A model generated the notes under the pieces. That model did no database searches. It saw nothing but the letters and a program-made list of their open reading frames with translations, and was not told the origin of the DNA. DNA of 64,000 nt, taken from Flammeovirga sp. SJP92. GTDB taxonomy: Bacteria; Bacteroidota; Bacteroidia; Cytophagales; Flammeovirgaceae. Both the position numbers and the translations under genes were made by a program. Below, piece after piece: positions 17,268 to 26,526 of the stretch (the stretch's first letter is position 1; each line of letters opens with the position of its first letter). The stretch spans positions 1 through 64,000 of the forward strand of contig NZ_LQAQ01000035.1 in the NCBI RefSeq assembly GCF_001583495.1, read 5' to 3'.

Positions 17268-17302
17268 AAAAAAGCCAACTCAGTGATTGAGTTGGCTTTT
17301 TT
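17268..17302. terminator. Bidirectional terminator between proB and the helicase gene
   Basis: AAAAAAGCCAACTCA, loop, TTGAGTTGGCTTTTTT. A strong stem with A and T tracts on both sides serves the two convergent genes. Confidence 0.92.
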
Positions 17303-17303
17303 A

Positions 17304-19361
17304 TTATTTCTTCTTTTTTCCAGAACCAATGTAAGCACTTACCTTACCGCTAGCTCTTTGTTTGTCGATGGAAGCTTTATTTTTCAACCTACGCTTCTTA
17401 TCCACTTTATCTTTATTCTTTTTCTTCTCATGGAAGGCTCCTTTGAAAGTTGGATCTTCTTTTCTCTTTTGGATGTCAATCTCCATTGCCATTTCTTTCG
17501 CTTCATCTTTTGGCGTTTCGGCAATTTCAATATCCAATGGAAGATCTAACTCAGGAATCTCCTTCTTGATAAGCTGCTCAATTTTCTTCAAATGGTATTT
17601 CTCCGCTTGGTTACAGAATGTTAAAGCTACCCCCTCATTATTGGCTCTACCCGTTCTACCTACTCTGTGAACATAATCTTCATACATTACTGGTACATCA
17701 AAATTGATCACGTGAGATACCATACTTACATCTAGTCCACGAGCGGCAACATCTGTAGCTACCAATACACGTACATTTCCTTCTTTAAAGGCTTCGATAC
17801 TATTGATTCTAGCGTTCTGCCCTTTGTTAGCATGGATCACTCTCACCTCTCCTTCAATCTTACGTTCCAAGTATTTGAAAATACCATTGGCGTGATCTTT
17901 TTTCTTTACGAAAACGATAATTCTTGATAATTCATCATCTTCATTGAGAAGGTATTCCAATAGGTTGAGCTTAGTTCTGAAGTTTGGCACTTCGTAAACG
18001 TACTGATCTACCATTTCAGCAGTTGTAGCTTGAGGAGTAATCTCTACCCTCGTTGGGAATTCCAAGAATTCTTCACTCAAACGAACCACAATATCTGGCA
18101 TTGTTGCAGAGAACAATAAGTTTTGACGCTTACGCGGAATGATCTCCAACATTTGACGGATTTGAGGCATAAAGCCCATATCCATAATACGGTCCGCTTC
18201 ATCCAAGACCATATATTTGATCTGCTTTGTTTTTAATTTTCCTCTTGAGTAAATGTCCATGACCCTACCCGGAGTACCAATTAAAATATCAATTCCCTTT
18301 TCTACTTCTTCAATTTGTGTTTTCGGTCCAATACCACCGTAAACCACAGCATGACGAAGTCCTGTATATTTTCCTAACTTCTCTACCTCTTTTCCTACTT
18401 GAATCGAAAGTTCACGTGTAGGCACTAAAATCAAAACCCTAGGATCATTGCCTTGAGCGTATTTGGCTTTGAATAAAAGCGGTAAAAGATAAGCGGCTGT
18501 TTTACCAGTACCTGTTTGTGCAATACCAAAAAGATCATGCCCTGCCAATACCAAAGGAATTGCTTTTTCCTGAATAGGTGTAGGCGTAGAATATCCTTGG
18601 TCATCACAAGCATTATAAAGCTGTTTATTCAACTTAAAACGACGGAAACCTAATTCGTCATCTTCAGCGTTTTTTTTTTCAGCTTCTAATTCTGCACCTG
18701 GTTTTTGAGGCAAATGAGTCAATTCAGGATCTCCACCTAAGTGATCTACATTATTAAACTCAATCAACTTAAATTCACCGGTGTACTCGTTGTATTCTAT
18801 AGTGGTCACACCTGTATTTTTAGGTGCGTAATTTTTCATTTGATCAAAATCCATGTCCAATAGCAGACATAAGAAAACACGAATCGAACGGCTATGCATA
18901 CAAATCATCACATTGCGTTCGCTTTCGTTTTGCATGATTTTCTCTAACCCTTCAGCCTCTCTTCTCAAGACGTCCATTAATTGTTCTCCATTCTTTGGAA
19001 AACACTCAAAGTTGCCTTTTTCCCATTCATCTGAAATTCCTTGCACTGTCATACCATCAATAGTATGATCATCGATAGAATTCCCCTCATAATCTCCATA
19101 ATTCATTTCATCAAACTCCGGCATGATCTCATACTCCAAGCCCGCATCAATAAATCCTTTTGCAGTTTGATGAGTTCTTTTTAATGAGGTCACATACAGC
19201 TTGTCGAAAGGAAATTTTTTGTAAGCATCGAATAAAAGGGATGCTTGCTTTTGACCGTTCTCATTGAGATCTGCATCAATTTTTCTTCCTTGTACTATTC
19301 TTTTTGTATTGTAAGCCGTCTGACCGTGTCTGACTATATAAAGTCTTTTTGAATTACTCAT
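17304..19361 (-). CDS. Histidine phosphatase - DEAD-box RNA helicase fusion
   Basis: A 685-residue protein with two enzymes in one frame. Residues 5-205 are a phosphoglycerate-mutase-like histidine phosphatase: RHG at 11-13, Arg62, and the second His at 156 in MICMHSRS; the catalytic set is complete. Residues about 238-590 are a DEAD-box helicase: Q motif (TPTPIQEKAIP), Walker A AQTGTGKT (281-288), PTRELS, TPGR, DEAD (387-390), SAT (418-420) and HRVGRTGR. A Lys-rich tail, as in RhlE-type helicases, ends in GSGKKKK and should bind RNA. No stop, gap or low-complexity break separates the parts; only a charged linker (about 210-237) does. DEAD-box helicases act in ribosome assembly or mRNA decay; the phosphatase substrate is unknown. 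Confidence 0.93.
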   Translation of the reverse strand: MSNSKRLYIVRHGQTAYNTKRIVQGRKIDADLNENGQKQASLLFDAYKKFPFDKLYVTSLKRTHQTAKGFIDAGLEYEIMPEFDEMNYGDYEGNSIDDHTIDGMTVQGISDEWEKGNFECFPKNGEQLMDVLRREAEGLEKIMQNESERNVMICMHSRSIRVFLCLLLDMDFDQMKNYAPKNTGVTTIEYNEYTGEFKLIEFNNVDHLGGDPELTHLPQKPGAELEAEKKNAEDDELGFRRFKLNKQLYNACDDQGYSTPTPIQEKAIPLVLAGHDLFGIAQTGTGKTAAYLLPLLFKAKYAQGNDPRVLILVPTRELSIQVGKEVEKLGKYTGLRHAVVYGGIGPKTQIEEVEKGIDILIGTPGRVMDIYSRGKLKTKQIKYMVLDEADRIMDMGFMPQIRQMLEIIPRKRQNLLFSATMPDIVVRLSEEFLEFPTRVEITPQATTAEMVDQYVYEVPNFRTKLNLLEYLLNEDDELSRIIVFVKKKDHANGIFKYLERKIEGEVRVIHANKGQNARINSIEAFKEGNVRVLVATDVAARGLDVSMVSHVINFDVPVMYEDYVHRVGRTGRANNEGVALTFCNQAEKYHLKKIEQLIKKEIPELDLPLDIEIAETPKDEAKEMAMEIDIQKRKEDPTFKGAFHEKKKNKDKVDKKRRLKNKASIDKQRASGKVSAYIGSGKKKK

Positions 19362-19715
19362 TATGATGTATTAATGTTTTCAGGTGCAAAGTTAAAGGGA
19401 TAATCAAAAAACAAATAGATTTATTATTAAAAATAAATGAATAAAATGTAATTATTAACGAAATACATAGTTGATGAGAAGGCGTGGTGCAGAGGAAAAA
19501 GTAAAAAATCATCAAATAACTGAGCTATTCAGTCACTTTCGATTGTGACATTTTATAATGATTATCTATAAACACTTAACTAAGATGGTCATTCAAGTAC
19601 TTCAAAATAAACATAGTGCATATTTTATGTAATTATTAGAATTTACCACGATTTATTTTGTAAAGAATCTTCGAAATACAATAATCTTTTTAAGATTAAA
19701 AATACACTCCCCACT
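19362..19715. other. Intergenic, nothing recognised
   Basis: AT-rich DNA between the divergent helicase-fusion gene and the dispersed repeat. I see no open frame, hairpin or repeat that I can support. Confidence 0.5.
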
Positions 19716-20075
19716 GGTGCGAATGTTAAACGTAAGCGTCATTCACGTCATTGAGCTTTCTACCATTATAGTTTGGCAGTACTCCCCCTGACATTGAAGG
19801 GAAAAGCGTTAAGAATTTCATGAATTGAGCCGTGAAAAATGATTTTCTTGTTTGAGTAAAGCGAGTTTAAAATCATTGAGGCGAGTGGAATGAAATTTAG
19901 CTTTTGACTTCTAAGCCTAGATTTTTTGCTTCGTTTTTCATCAATGGAAAAATGAAGAAGAAGGGCCTAGATTTTTTGCTTCGTTTTTCATCAATGGAAA
20001 AATGAAGAAGAAGGAAGCTTGAAAGTAGAACCTTCAAAGCTTGTAGAAATGCCGAGTGAAAGTTGACGATAATTT
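19716..20075 (+). repeat. Dispersed ~340-bp repeat, copy 2, with internal 50-bp duplication
   Basis: Same family as copies at 14.7 and 46.6 kb. The 50-bp unit starting GCCTAGATTTTTTGCTTCG is repeated exactly at 19915-19964 and 19965-20014, which the other copies do not show. The repeat ends about 180 bp before the OmpA-family gene. Confidence 0.88.
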
Positions 20076-20255
20076 AGCTTACCGAGTATTTATTAAGTCG
20101 TGTAGGTCTTTTTTTTAAATATTCTCTACAGGAATTACAAATCAAAAAGCTTTTCGAACAAAACTTCTTATCAATTAAGATAAAACACAATACCACATTG
20201 TAATACACACCTTCTTTTCTATTGTCCTAGTACTTCAATAGCGATTTTTTCCTAA

Positions 20256-22280
20256 ATGTTGTATTATTGTATTACTATGACATTAAACCAACGATATTGT
20301 ATATCTTTTCATATAACATTCCTCCTTGTTAGTGTATTTTCAATTTGTGCCAATGCTCAAACCATTTTTTGGGCCGACACAGTTTTTAGCTATTCCTCAC
20401 AGTATAGTGATGTCGCTTTTGGTGCAACACAAGCATTAGGAAGACCCAATGTGCCTGACAACAGTTTGAAAAATCCTTTAGCTTGGCTTTCTGATGAAGA
20501 TGAAAGTGCTGAAATAATTGTTGGGTTTGGACTTCCCATTCCAGAGGTCAATCAGATTATTATTGCAGAGGCATTTTATCACAATGCCATCCAAGAGGTA
20601 ACTGTTATTGATGCGAACAACAGAGAAACCATTGTTTATGATCAAGTACCTTCATATATCAAAGATGGCGGTACAGTATCTAGTTTCTTTATTCGAAAAA
20701 ATCCCGTTGGCATCAAAGCAATTCGTATTCGATTACAAGCAAAATCATCCATTAGGCAGTGTGGAATTGATGCTGTAGGAGTAAGTTCTTCTGCAAAATC
20801 CATCTCCATTTTACCGGAAGTCAGTAAAATGATTGCCCCAACCGTTTTGACCCATCAACTGAGCAATACACTTAACACAGATTATGATGAATTTACTCCA
20901 ACGTTGGATATTAGAGGTCAGAAATTACTATTCACTCGAAGTGTAAATGGCAGACCTTTACTTTTTGAAGCATCATTAGACAGCCAAAATGTTTGGAAAG
21001 CCCAACCTGTTCAAATTGATTCGTCGACCAACGTATTACAACAATATATCACAGCCATCAGCCCTGATGGCATCACGGCACTTTCTGTCATTGATGGTGA
21101 TGGCACAGAGTTTCATCTTTCAACGTTAGAACTTTCCGACTCTACTTGGATTGAGCAAGAACAAATTATTATTCCCAATTTTCAGCTTTTAAAACAAAAG
21201 TCTGATTTCTTCTTATCCAACAGTAGAAAAATAATGTTGATGTCATTGACGGATCACAGGGCTGAAAATGAAAGTAATATTTATGTTAGTTTCAAAGACC
21301 GTGAAGGAAGGTGGTCAGCCCCCCAGAACCTAGGACAAAACATCAATACGTTAGGTAAAGAGACTTCACCTTTCCTCTCTAGTGATGAAAAAACGTTGTA
21401 TTTTGCTTCTACCGGCCACGGTGGTTTTGGTGGAAGTGACCTGTTTGCAGTACGACGATTGGATGATACATGGACGAACTGGTCAAAACCTGAAAATTTG
21501 GGTCCTATGATCAATACAAAGAGTGATGAAACTGACCTATGTGTTCCAATTACGGGTGACATCGGCTTTTTCTCCCGCAGAAATACGAAAGGTAATTTTG
21601 ATATTTATAGTGTAAAATTACCCATCTTATTACCTCCTGAACCTGTTGCTGTTATTTCTGGAAAAGTTGTCAATAAAGAAAATCAATCACCTCTTAATGC
21701 TAAAATTGTTTACACTGATTTAGCAACTCAAAAAGAAGTAGGAACGGTTTATTCTAATGCCACCACTGGTACTTATTATATCACATTGCCATTGGGTAAA
21801 TCTTATTCCTTTTTGGCACAATCAAAAGGATTCCTTTCGCAAAGTGAACATATTGATTTGAATACTCAAGAACAACAGGTCCACGCCATTCAAAACCTGC
21901 TGTTAGTACCTCTTGAAGAGACTGCCACATTAGTATTGAAAAATATCTTCTATAAAACCAATAGTAGCTACTTAGAAAAGGCTTCTTATGATGAACTTGA
22001 TCGTATTGTTGAACTTCTAAAATCAGAAACTACCATTGAGAAAGTGACCATCACTGGTTATACTGATGATCAGGGAAAAGAGACTTACAATCAGTGGCTC
22101 AGTGAAAAGAGAGCTCAAACTGTGAAAAATTACCTTATCAAAAAAGGTATTGCAACTTCACGTTTAATTGTGGAAGGAAAAGGTGAAAATGACCCTGTGG
22201 ATACCAACGAAACCGAAGAGGGTAGAAAACAAAACAGAAGAGTTGAGTTTAAAATCACTTCTCTAGGAGAAATCTACTAA
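20256..22280 (+). CDS. OmpA-family outer-membrane protein with PD40 repeats
   Basis: Up to 674 residues. A signal peptide ends at about residue 35 (FSICANAQ). The ATG at 20277 (MTLNQRYCISF) would give a more usual signal sequence and is a fair alternative start. The first 150 mature residues form a beta-sandwich-like domain of unknown type. Next are WD40-like PD40 repeats (FTPTLDIRGQKLLFTRS, TSPFLSSDEKTLYFAS, GGFGGSDLFAV), a carboxypeptidase-regulatory-like domain (ISGKVVNKENQSPLNAKIVY), and a C-terminal OmpA peptidoglycan-binding domain (ITGYTDDQGKETYNQWLSEK ending GRKQNRRVEFKI). This order resembles T9SS-associated PorE-like proteins, though PorE is a lipoprotein and this is not. It probably links the outer membrane to peptidoglycan. 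Confidence 0.85.
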   Translation: MLYYCITMTLNQRYCISFHITFLLVSVFSICANAQTIFWADTVFSYSSQYSDVAFGATQALGRPNVPDNSLKNPLAWLSDEDESAEIIVGFGLPIPEVNQIIIAEAFYHNAIQEVTVIDANNRETIVYDQVPSYIKDGGTVSSFFIRKNPVGIKAIRIRLQAKSSIRQCGIDAVGVSSSAKSISILPEVSKMIAPTVLTHQLSNTLNTDYDEFTPTLDIRGQKLLFTRSVNGRPLLFEASLDSQNVWKAQPVQIDSSTNVLQQYITAISPDGITALSVIDGDGTEFHLSTLELSDSTWIEQEQIIIPNFQLLKQKSDFFLSNSRKIMLMSLTDHRAENESNIYVSFKDREGRWSAPQNLGQNINTLGKETSPFLSSDEKTLYFASTGHGGFGGSDLFAVRRLDDTWTNWSKPENLGPMINTKSDETDLCVPITGDIGFFSRRNTKGNFDIYSVKLPILLPPEPVAVISGKVVNKENQSPLNAKIVYTDLATQKEVGTVYSNATTGTYYITLPLGKSYSFLAQSKGFLSQSEHIDLNTQEQQVHAIQNLLLVPLEETATLVLKNIFYKTNSSYLEKASYDELDRIVELLKSETTIEKVTITGYTDDQGKETYNQWLSEKRAQTVKNYLIKKGIATSRLIVEGKGENDPVDTNETEEGRKQNRRVEFKITSLGEIY

Positions 22281-22469
22281 TAGTGCTAAAAATGTTAACG
22301 CATTTGTTATACAAATCATAATAAAATAAGTTAAACGTTAAGGATTTTTGAATTTCTTCCAACCTTTTTGATATTTAAGGACTCCATATATATGGAAACA
22401 AAATGATGAAAAAATTGAAGATTCGTTTTGTATTGGAAAAAATTCAACTATTTAATTAGTTCGATTTAT

Positions 22470-22928
22470 ATGAAGAGAAAATTACAAGAAAGATTTATAT
22501 ATATATTAGCCTTTATTTTTGCCTCAAGCGTTATCATCTCTTGTGCCAATTCAGATGAAAACCTGCATAATGAGCTAATGAGTATTTATGAATTGAATAC
22601 AAGCGTAAAACATTACGATGAGGCCACACAGTTTTTGGAAGTAACGGCACAATTGGATTATGTAGATTTAGGTTATTTGAAAGTAGATGTGCACCCTCTG
22701 GATGTCACTACTGAAAATGCTTGGAGGTCATCTTTCATTTTTGATGATTTTGAAGGAGATACTTTTCATGGTCAATTCAATATTCCAACAAAGACTGTTG
22801 GAGAATACGAAGTAGTCTTTTACATAGTAGATCACAACAATATACAATCCAAGATCTCAACAGAAATATATATAGATAAATATCCTATTGAAAAAATTGT
22901 TCCTGAGGAAAACATTGACGAGAAGTAA
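22470..22928 (+). CDS. Small lipoprotein, possibly DUF4625
   Basis: 152 residues from the ATG at 22470; an upstream TTG extension to 22428 is unlikely. The signal sequence KRKLQERFIYILAFIFASS ends in VIISC, a good lipobox. The mature part is one beta-sandwich-like domain with HPLDV, FHGQFNIPTKTVGEYEVVFYI and VDHNN, which resembles DUF4625 lipoproteins of Bacteroidetes. The stop codon is embedded in the terminator stem. It stands alone between the OmpA-family gene and the acetoacetate ligase. Confidence 0.65.
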   Translation: MKRKLQERFIYILAFIFASSVIISCANSDENLHNELMSIYELNTSVKHYDEATQFLEVTAQLDYVDLGYLKVDVHPLDVTTENAWRSSFIFDDFEGDTFHGQFNIPTKTVGEYEVVFYIVDHNNIQSKISTEIYIDKYPIEKIVPEENIDEK

Positions 22929-22948
22929 ATACTTCTCGTTTTTTTTTG
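22920..22948 (+). terminator. Terminator overlapping the lipoprotein stop codon
   Basis: GAGAAGTA, AA, TACTTCTC followed by G and about nine T. The stem contains the stop codon of the upstream gene. Confidence 0.85.
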
Positions 22949-23036
22949 TGCGAAAAAGAGATTAAATTCAATCTAGAAAGTATTAAAACAGCTACTGGAT
23001 TTAATACTTGAACACACACAACCGCACATACAACAC

Positions 23037-24986
23037 ATGAACAATGACACTCAGGCTTTATGGATACCTACCAAGGAACATATTGCAAAAACGAACCTGT
23101 ATTCCTTTCAGCAACACTATTATCCCAATGAGGAATACGATTATTTCAAACTATTTGACCAAAGTATCAGTGATTTAGATCGGTTTTGGTCAGCGATATG
23201 GGACTTTTCAAAAATCATTGGCTCTAAAGGAAATCCGCCTTTTTTTATTCAGAATAATCATATCTCTAAAGGTCAATTCTTTCCTAATGCAACACTTAAC
23301 TATGCTCAAAACCTTTTAAGGAGAAAAGATGACAAAGTAGCATTAGTAGGTAGATTGGAAGATGGAAGACGCTATAGTATTACCTATAAAGAGCTTTATC
23401 AAAAAGTTGCTCAACTTTCCTATCAACTCAAAAAAGATGGGCTCCAAATTGGTGACCGCGTAGCTGGTTATACACCCAATGCGATAGAAGCAATCATTGG
23501 AATGCTGGCTACTACAGCACTAGGTGGAGTCTGGACGTCATGCAGTCCTGACTTTGGGTATCAAGGTGTTTTAGATCGATTTGGTCAGGTAGAACCAAAA
23601 TTTCTAATCTCAGCAAATGCGTACAGTTATAACGGTAAAATCCATTCTTGCATTGACCGTTTAAGATCACTTTCTGAAAGCATTCCTTCCATTGAAAAAA
23701 TTATTGTCTATCAATACTTTAAAGATGATAAAAGTGTAAACGAAATACCGATAGGAGTTGCTTGGGATGATTATCTTCTAAATGACAATGAGGTCATTGA
23801 ATTTGAACAACTCCCCTTTGACCACCCTCTTTTTATCATGTACTCTTCTGGAACAACCGGAAAACCAAAGTGTATTGTTCATAAAGCAGGAGGTGTTTTA
23901 TTAGAGCATCAAAAAGAGCACCTCTTACATACTGATCTAAAAGAAGAAGATGTATTCTTTTATTATTCAACTTGTGGTTGGATGATGTGGAATTGGCTTG
24001 TTAGTGGACTAGCTTGTGGCTGCACACTTATTATTCTTGACGGAAGTCCATTTCATCCTAGCCCAAGTTATTTACTAGATCTTATTGATGAAGAAAAAAT
24101 CTCCATTTTTGGAGTAAGTGCTAAATATATTTCGGCCTTACAAAAAGCTGATATTACCCCCAATAAAACACATCAGTTAGAGCAACTCCGAATTGTACTT
24201 TCTACTGGTTCTCCCCTCTCCATTGAGAATTTTCATTATGTATATACTTCCTTCAAGAAAGAACTCACGCTTTCGTCCATCTCTGGCGGAACCGACTTGA
24301 TTGGAGCTTTTGCATCAGGAAATCCAACTCTGCCTGTTTATGCAGGAGAACTACAATGCAAAGGATTAGGTTTTGATTTGGATGTGGTAGATGATGACGG
24401 CAAACATTTAACAAAAGGTAAAGGTGAATTTGTGTGCCGTAATTCTTTCCCTTCTATGCCTATTGGTTTTTGGAATGACCCCGAAAATGAAAGGTACCAC
24501 AATGCCTATTATTCAAGGTTCGATGCTATTTGGGCACAGGGAGATTTTGCTGAAATCACTCATCATCAAGGGCTCATCATTTACGGAAGATCAGACGCTG
24601 TTTTAAATCCTGGAGGTGTCAGAATCGGTACTGCTGAAATCTATCGTCAGGCTCTAAAAGTCAATGCAATAAGGGAATGTATTGCAGTCGGTCAGGATTG
24701 GAAAAATGACTGTAGAGTGATTTTGTTTGTTGTTTTAAAAGAGAATGAGAAGCTATCCGAAGATTTAATCAATGACATTAGGACAATGATCAGGACAAAT
24801 GCCACTCCTCGACATGTTCCTTCAAAAATTATTGAAGTCACCGATATCCCCAAAACTAGAAGTGGTAAAATGGTGGAGATTGCTGTAAGAAATGTCATTC
24901 ATGGTAAAGCTGTTAAGAATACAGATGCTTTACAGAACCCTGAGGCTTTGGAACAATATAAAAACTTAGAAGCTTTATTGAGCTAA
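23037..24986 (+). CDS. Acetoacetate-CoA ligase
   Basis: A 649-residue ANL-superfamily adenylating enzyme that activates acetoacetate to acetoacetyl-CoA with ATP. The family start domain (ACAS_N) includes YDYFKLFDQSISDLDRFWSA. The AMP-binding loop is YSSGTTGKPKCIVH (around 269-282), followed by STCGWMMWNWLVSGL, typical of acetoacetyl-CoA synthetases rather than acetyl-CoA synthetases. The C-terminal hinge is GRSDAVLNPGGVRIGTAEIY and the catalytic Lys region is PKTRSGKMVEIAVR. Length fits the family (about 650). It is monocistronic with its own terminator. The likely role is use of ketone bodies or of poly-hydroxybutyrate breakdown products. Confidence 0.95.
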   Translation: MNNDTQALWIPTKEHIAKTNLYSFQQHYYPNEEYDYFKLFDQSISDLDRFWSAIWDFSKIIGSKGNPPFFIQNNHISKGQFFPNATLNYAQNLLRRKDDKVALVGRLEDGRRYSITYKELYQKVAQLSYQLKKDGLQIGDRVAGYTPNAIEAIIGMLATTALGGVWTSCSPDFGYQGVLDRFGQVEPKFLISANAYSYNGKIHSCIDRLRSLSESIPSIEKIIVYQYFKDDKSVNEIPIGVAWDDYLLNDNEVIEFEQLPFDHPLFIMYSSGTTGKPKCIVHKAGGVLLEHQKEHLLHTDLKEEDVFFYYSTCGWMMWNWLVSGLACGCTLIILDGSPFHPSPSYLLDLIDEEKISIFGVSAKYISALQKADITPNKTHQLEQLRIVLSTGSPLSIENFHYVYTSFKKELTLSSISGGTDLIGAFASGNPTLPVYAGELQCKGLGFDLDVVDDDGKHLTKGKGEFVCRNSFPSMPIGFWNDPENERYHNAYYSRFDAIWAQGDFAEITHHQGLIIYGRSDAVLNPGGVRIGTAEIYRQALKVNAIRECIAVGQDWKNDCRVILFVVLKENEKLSEDLINDIRTMIRTNATPRHVPSKIIEVTDIPKTRSGKMVEIAVRNVIHGKAVKNTDALQNPEALEQYKNLEALLS

Positions 24987-24989
24987 GTC

Positions 24990-25031
24990 AATTCAAGGCC
25001 TACGTTTTTGTAGAATGTAGGCTTTGAATTT
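24990..25031. terminator. Bidirectional terminator
   Basis: AATTCAAGGCCTAC, loop, GTAGGCTTTGAATT, shared by the acetoacetate ligase gene and the convergent membrane-protein gene. Confidence 0.75.
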
Positions 25032-25046
25032 CTTTTTCAGAATCAA

Positions 25047-26084
25047 TTAGTTCTGTAATTCTATACATCGCTGATAATAAACTTCCGCATCACTACTTTC
25101 TTCTAATTGTTTCTCTGCATAATAAAAGGAGTAACACAACATAAATAATAAAATAAGTGATGGTATAGCAACATTAATCATTGGCTTATCAATTAATGAA
25201 TATATCAAAAAAACAATGCCTGAAATCAAAAATGAAAGGATGACCCATATATTACTACTACTCTTCATTACTTTACTCAAATAGAAAAGCGAAATGTAAT
25301 TCTTACCATCGATTCTAGCCTGATATACATTATTAAAATTATTGAAGGATCGATCTTTATTAATGTATTTAAAATCATCTTTTAAAACGAATAACTCCAT
25401 CATGGTATTTTTCTTTGCTTTGTCTATCAATTCATCAATACAAGTGGCCTCAATACGTTGATCTTTAATCAAAAACTTTTTATCATAACCTTTAGCTTGA
25501 AGTACAATTTCATATCGATCACTAGTTGTCTCTAGGTAGGAGTCTTCTGTTAAGAGAACTTCTACTCCTGTTAAATCATCCAGATAAATGTGATCAGATG
25601 GAATCATAAAGAAAAATGAAAATACAAACATACACAAAGCATACATCATGTGTTCAGTATCCTTTATAATTCCTTTTCGAACGTTTTTTTGTGATGGTTT
25701 TCTTTTTGATTTCCCAGACTTATTTTTTTTGATGTAGGGGTTAAAAACTAGACCTTCAAACAATTCATTAATTTCATTTCTTTGAGCAGAAGTTTTAATC
25801 TCAAAGTAATTTTTTCTACTATGCTTTTCTGCCAATATTCCCTCCAGAATTGCTTTGTTGTATAAATGTTTTCTATAATCGACATTACTAAAAGCCCAAA
25901 TTTTCCATAAAGGAGTTACTATACCCCACCATAACCATGTTATTAAAATAGCCAAACCTAGGGATGCTATAAAATGGAAAGACAAAATGAACCAAAATAA
26001 GAATATGGAAAAGAAAAATAAGATTATTGGAATTTTACGTATCAATAAAATACCACGGGCAATCGCTTGCTCTGTTTTTAGCAT
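25047..26084 (-). CDS. Membrane protein of unknown function
   Basis: 345 residues with about five hydrophobic segments: two near the N-terminus (about 18-60, joined), one at about 146-162 (YALCMFVFSFFFMIP), and two near the C-terminus (about 280-325). A basic cytoplasmic stretch (KKNKSGKSKRKPSQKNVRKG) lies between the first and third helices, and a folded soluble region (about 165-270) follows. I recognise no family. It is a single gene, and the 440 bp upstream hold no gene, only AT-rich DNA and the terminator of the next gene. Confidence 0.7.
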   Translation of the reverse strand: MLKTEQAIARGILLIRKIPIILFFFSIFLFWFILSFHFIASLGLAILITWLWWGIVTPLWKIWAFSNVDYRKHLYNKAILEGILAEKHSRKNYFEIKTSAQRNEINELFEGLVFNPYIKKNKSGKSKRKPSQKNVRKGIIKDTEHMMYALCMFVFSFFFMIPSDHIYLDDLTGVEVLLTEDSYLETTSDRYEIVLQAKGYDKKFLIKDQRIEATCIDELIDKAKKNTMMELFVLKDDFKYINKDRSFNNFNNVYQARIDGKNYISLFYLSKVMKSSSNIWVILSFLISGIVFLIYSLIDKPMINVAIPSLILLFMLCYSFYYAEKQLEESSDAEVYYQRCIELQN

Positions 26085-26290
26085 TTGAAAGAAATTAAAG
26101 AAAAAAAAATAACGAAGTACTCTGTTTTAGCATCACTCAAAAATACAATAAACTATCAAATAGTGAAAAGGATATAAGATGTACTGCTCTGTTATTTGGT
26201 CATTAAACGGTCTAAACGGATGTTCTACTTTAGAAAGAATTACATACTACAATTTTTAGTCAAAGTGTTGATTTTTGTATCTTAATTGAC

Positions 26291-26336
26291 TTTAAATAAA
26301 AAGACACACAAAGGGTGCTCAACCCCTTATGTGTCT
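26291..26336 (-). terminator. Terminator of the GH26 gene
   Basis: Minus strand AGACACATAAGGGG, loop, CCCTTTGTGTGTCT followed by TTTTATTT. It lies about 190 bp past the GH26 stop; between them is only AT-rich sequence. Confidence 0.7.
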
Positions 26337-26526
26337 GATAGAAAGATTGTTTGTTAGTCTTGCAAGAAGACTAAATGAATCGAAAAGCTATACACTACTA
26401 ATTAATTGTCTTAGAACATTACGCTCTATTACTGTGAAATGAATTACCTATTTACATTAAGTACAAATACAAAATTAACTATGATTTATTTTTGACTTTG
26501 TACTGAATCTATAAAACTTATTATTT

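Noticed and set aside
25047-26084. The membrane protein as part of the mannan locus
   Set aside because: It has its own shared terminator, no phased repeats upstream and no carbohydrate-related motif.
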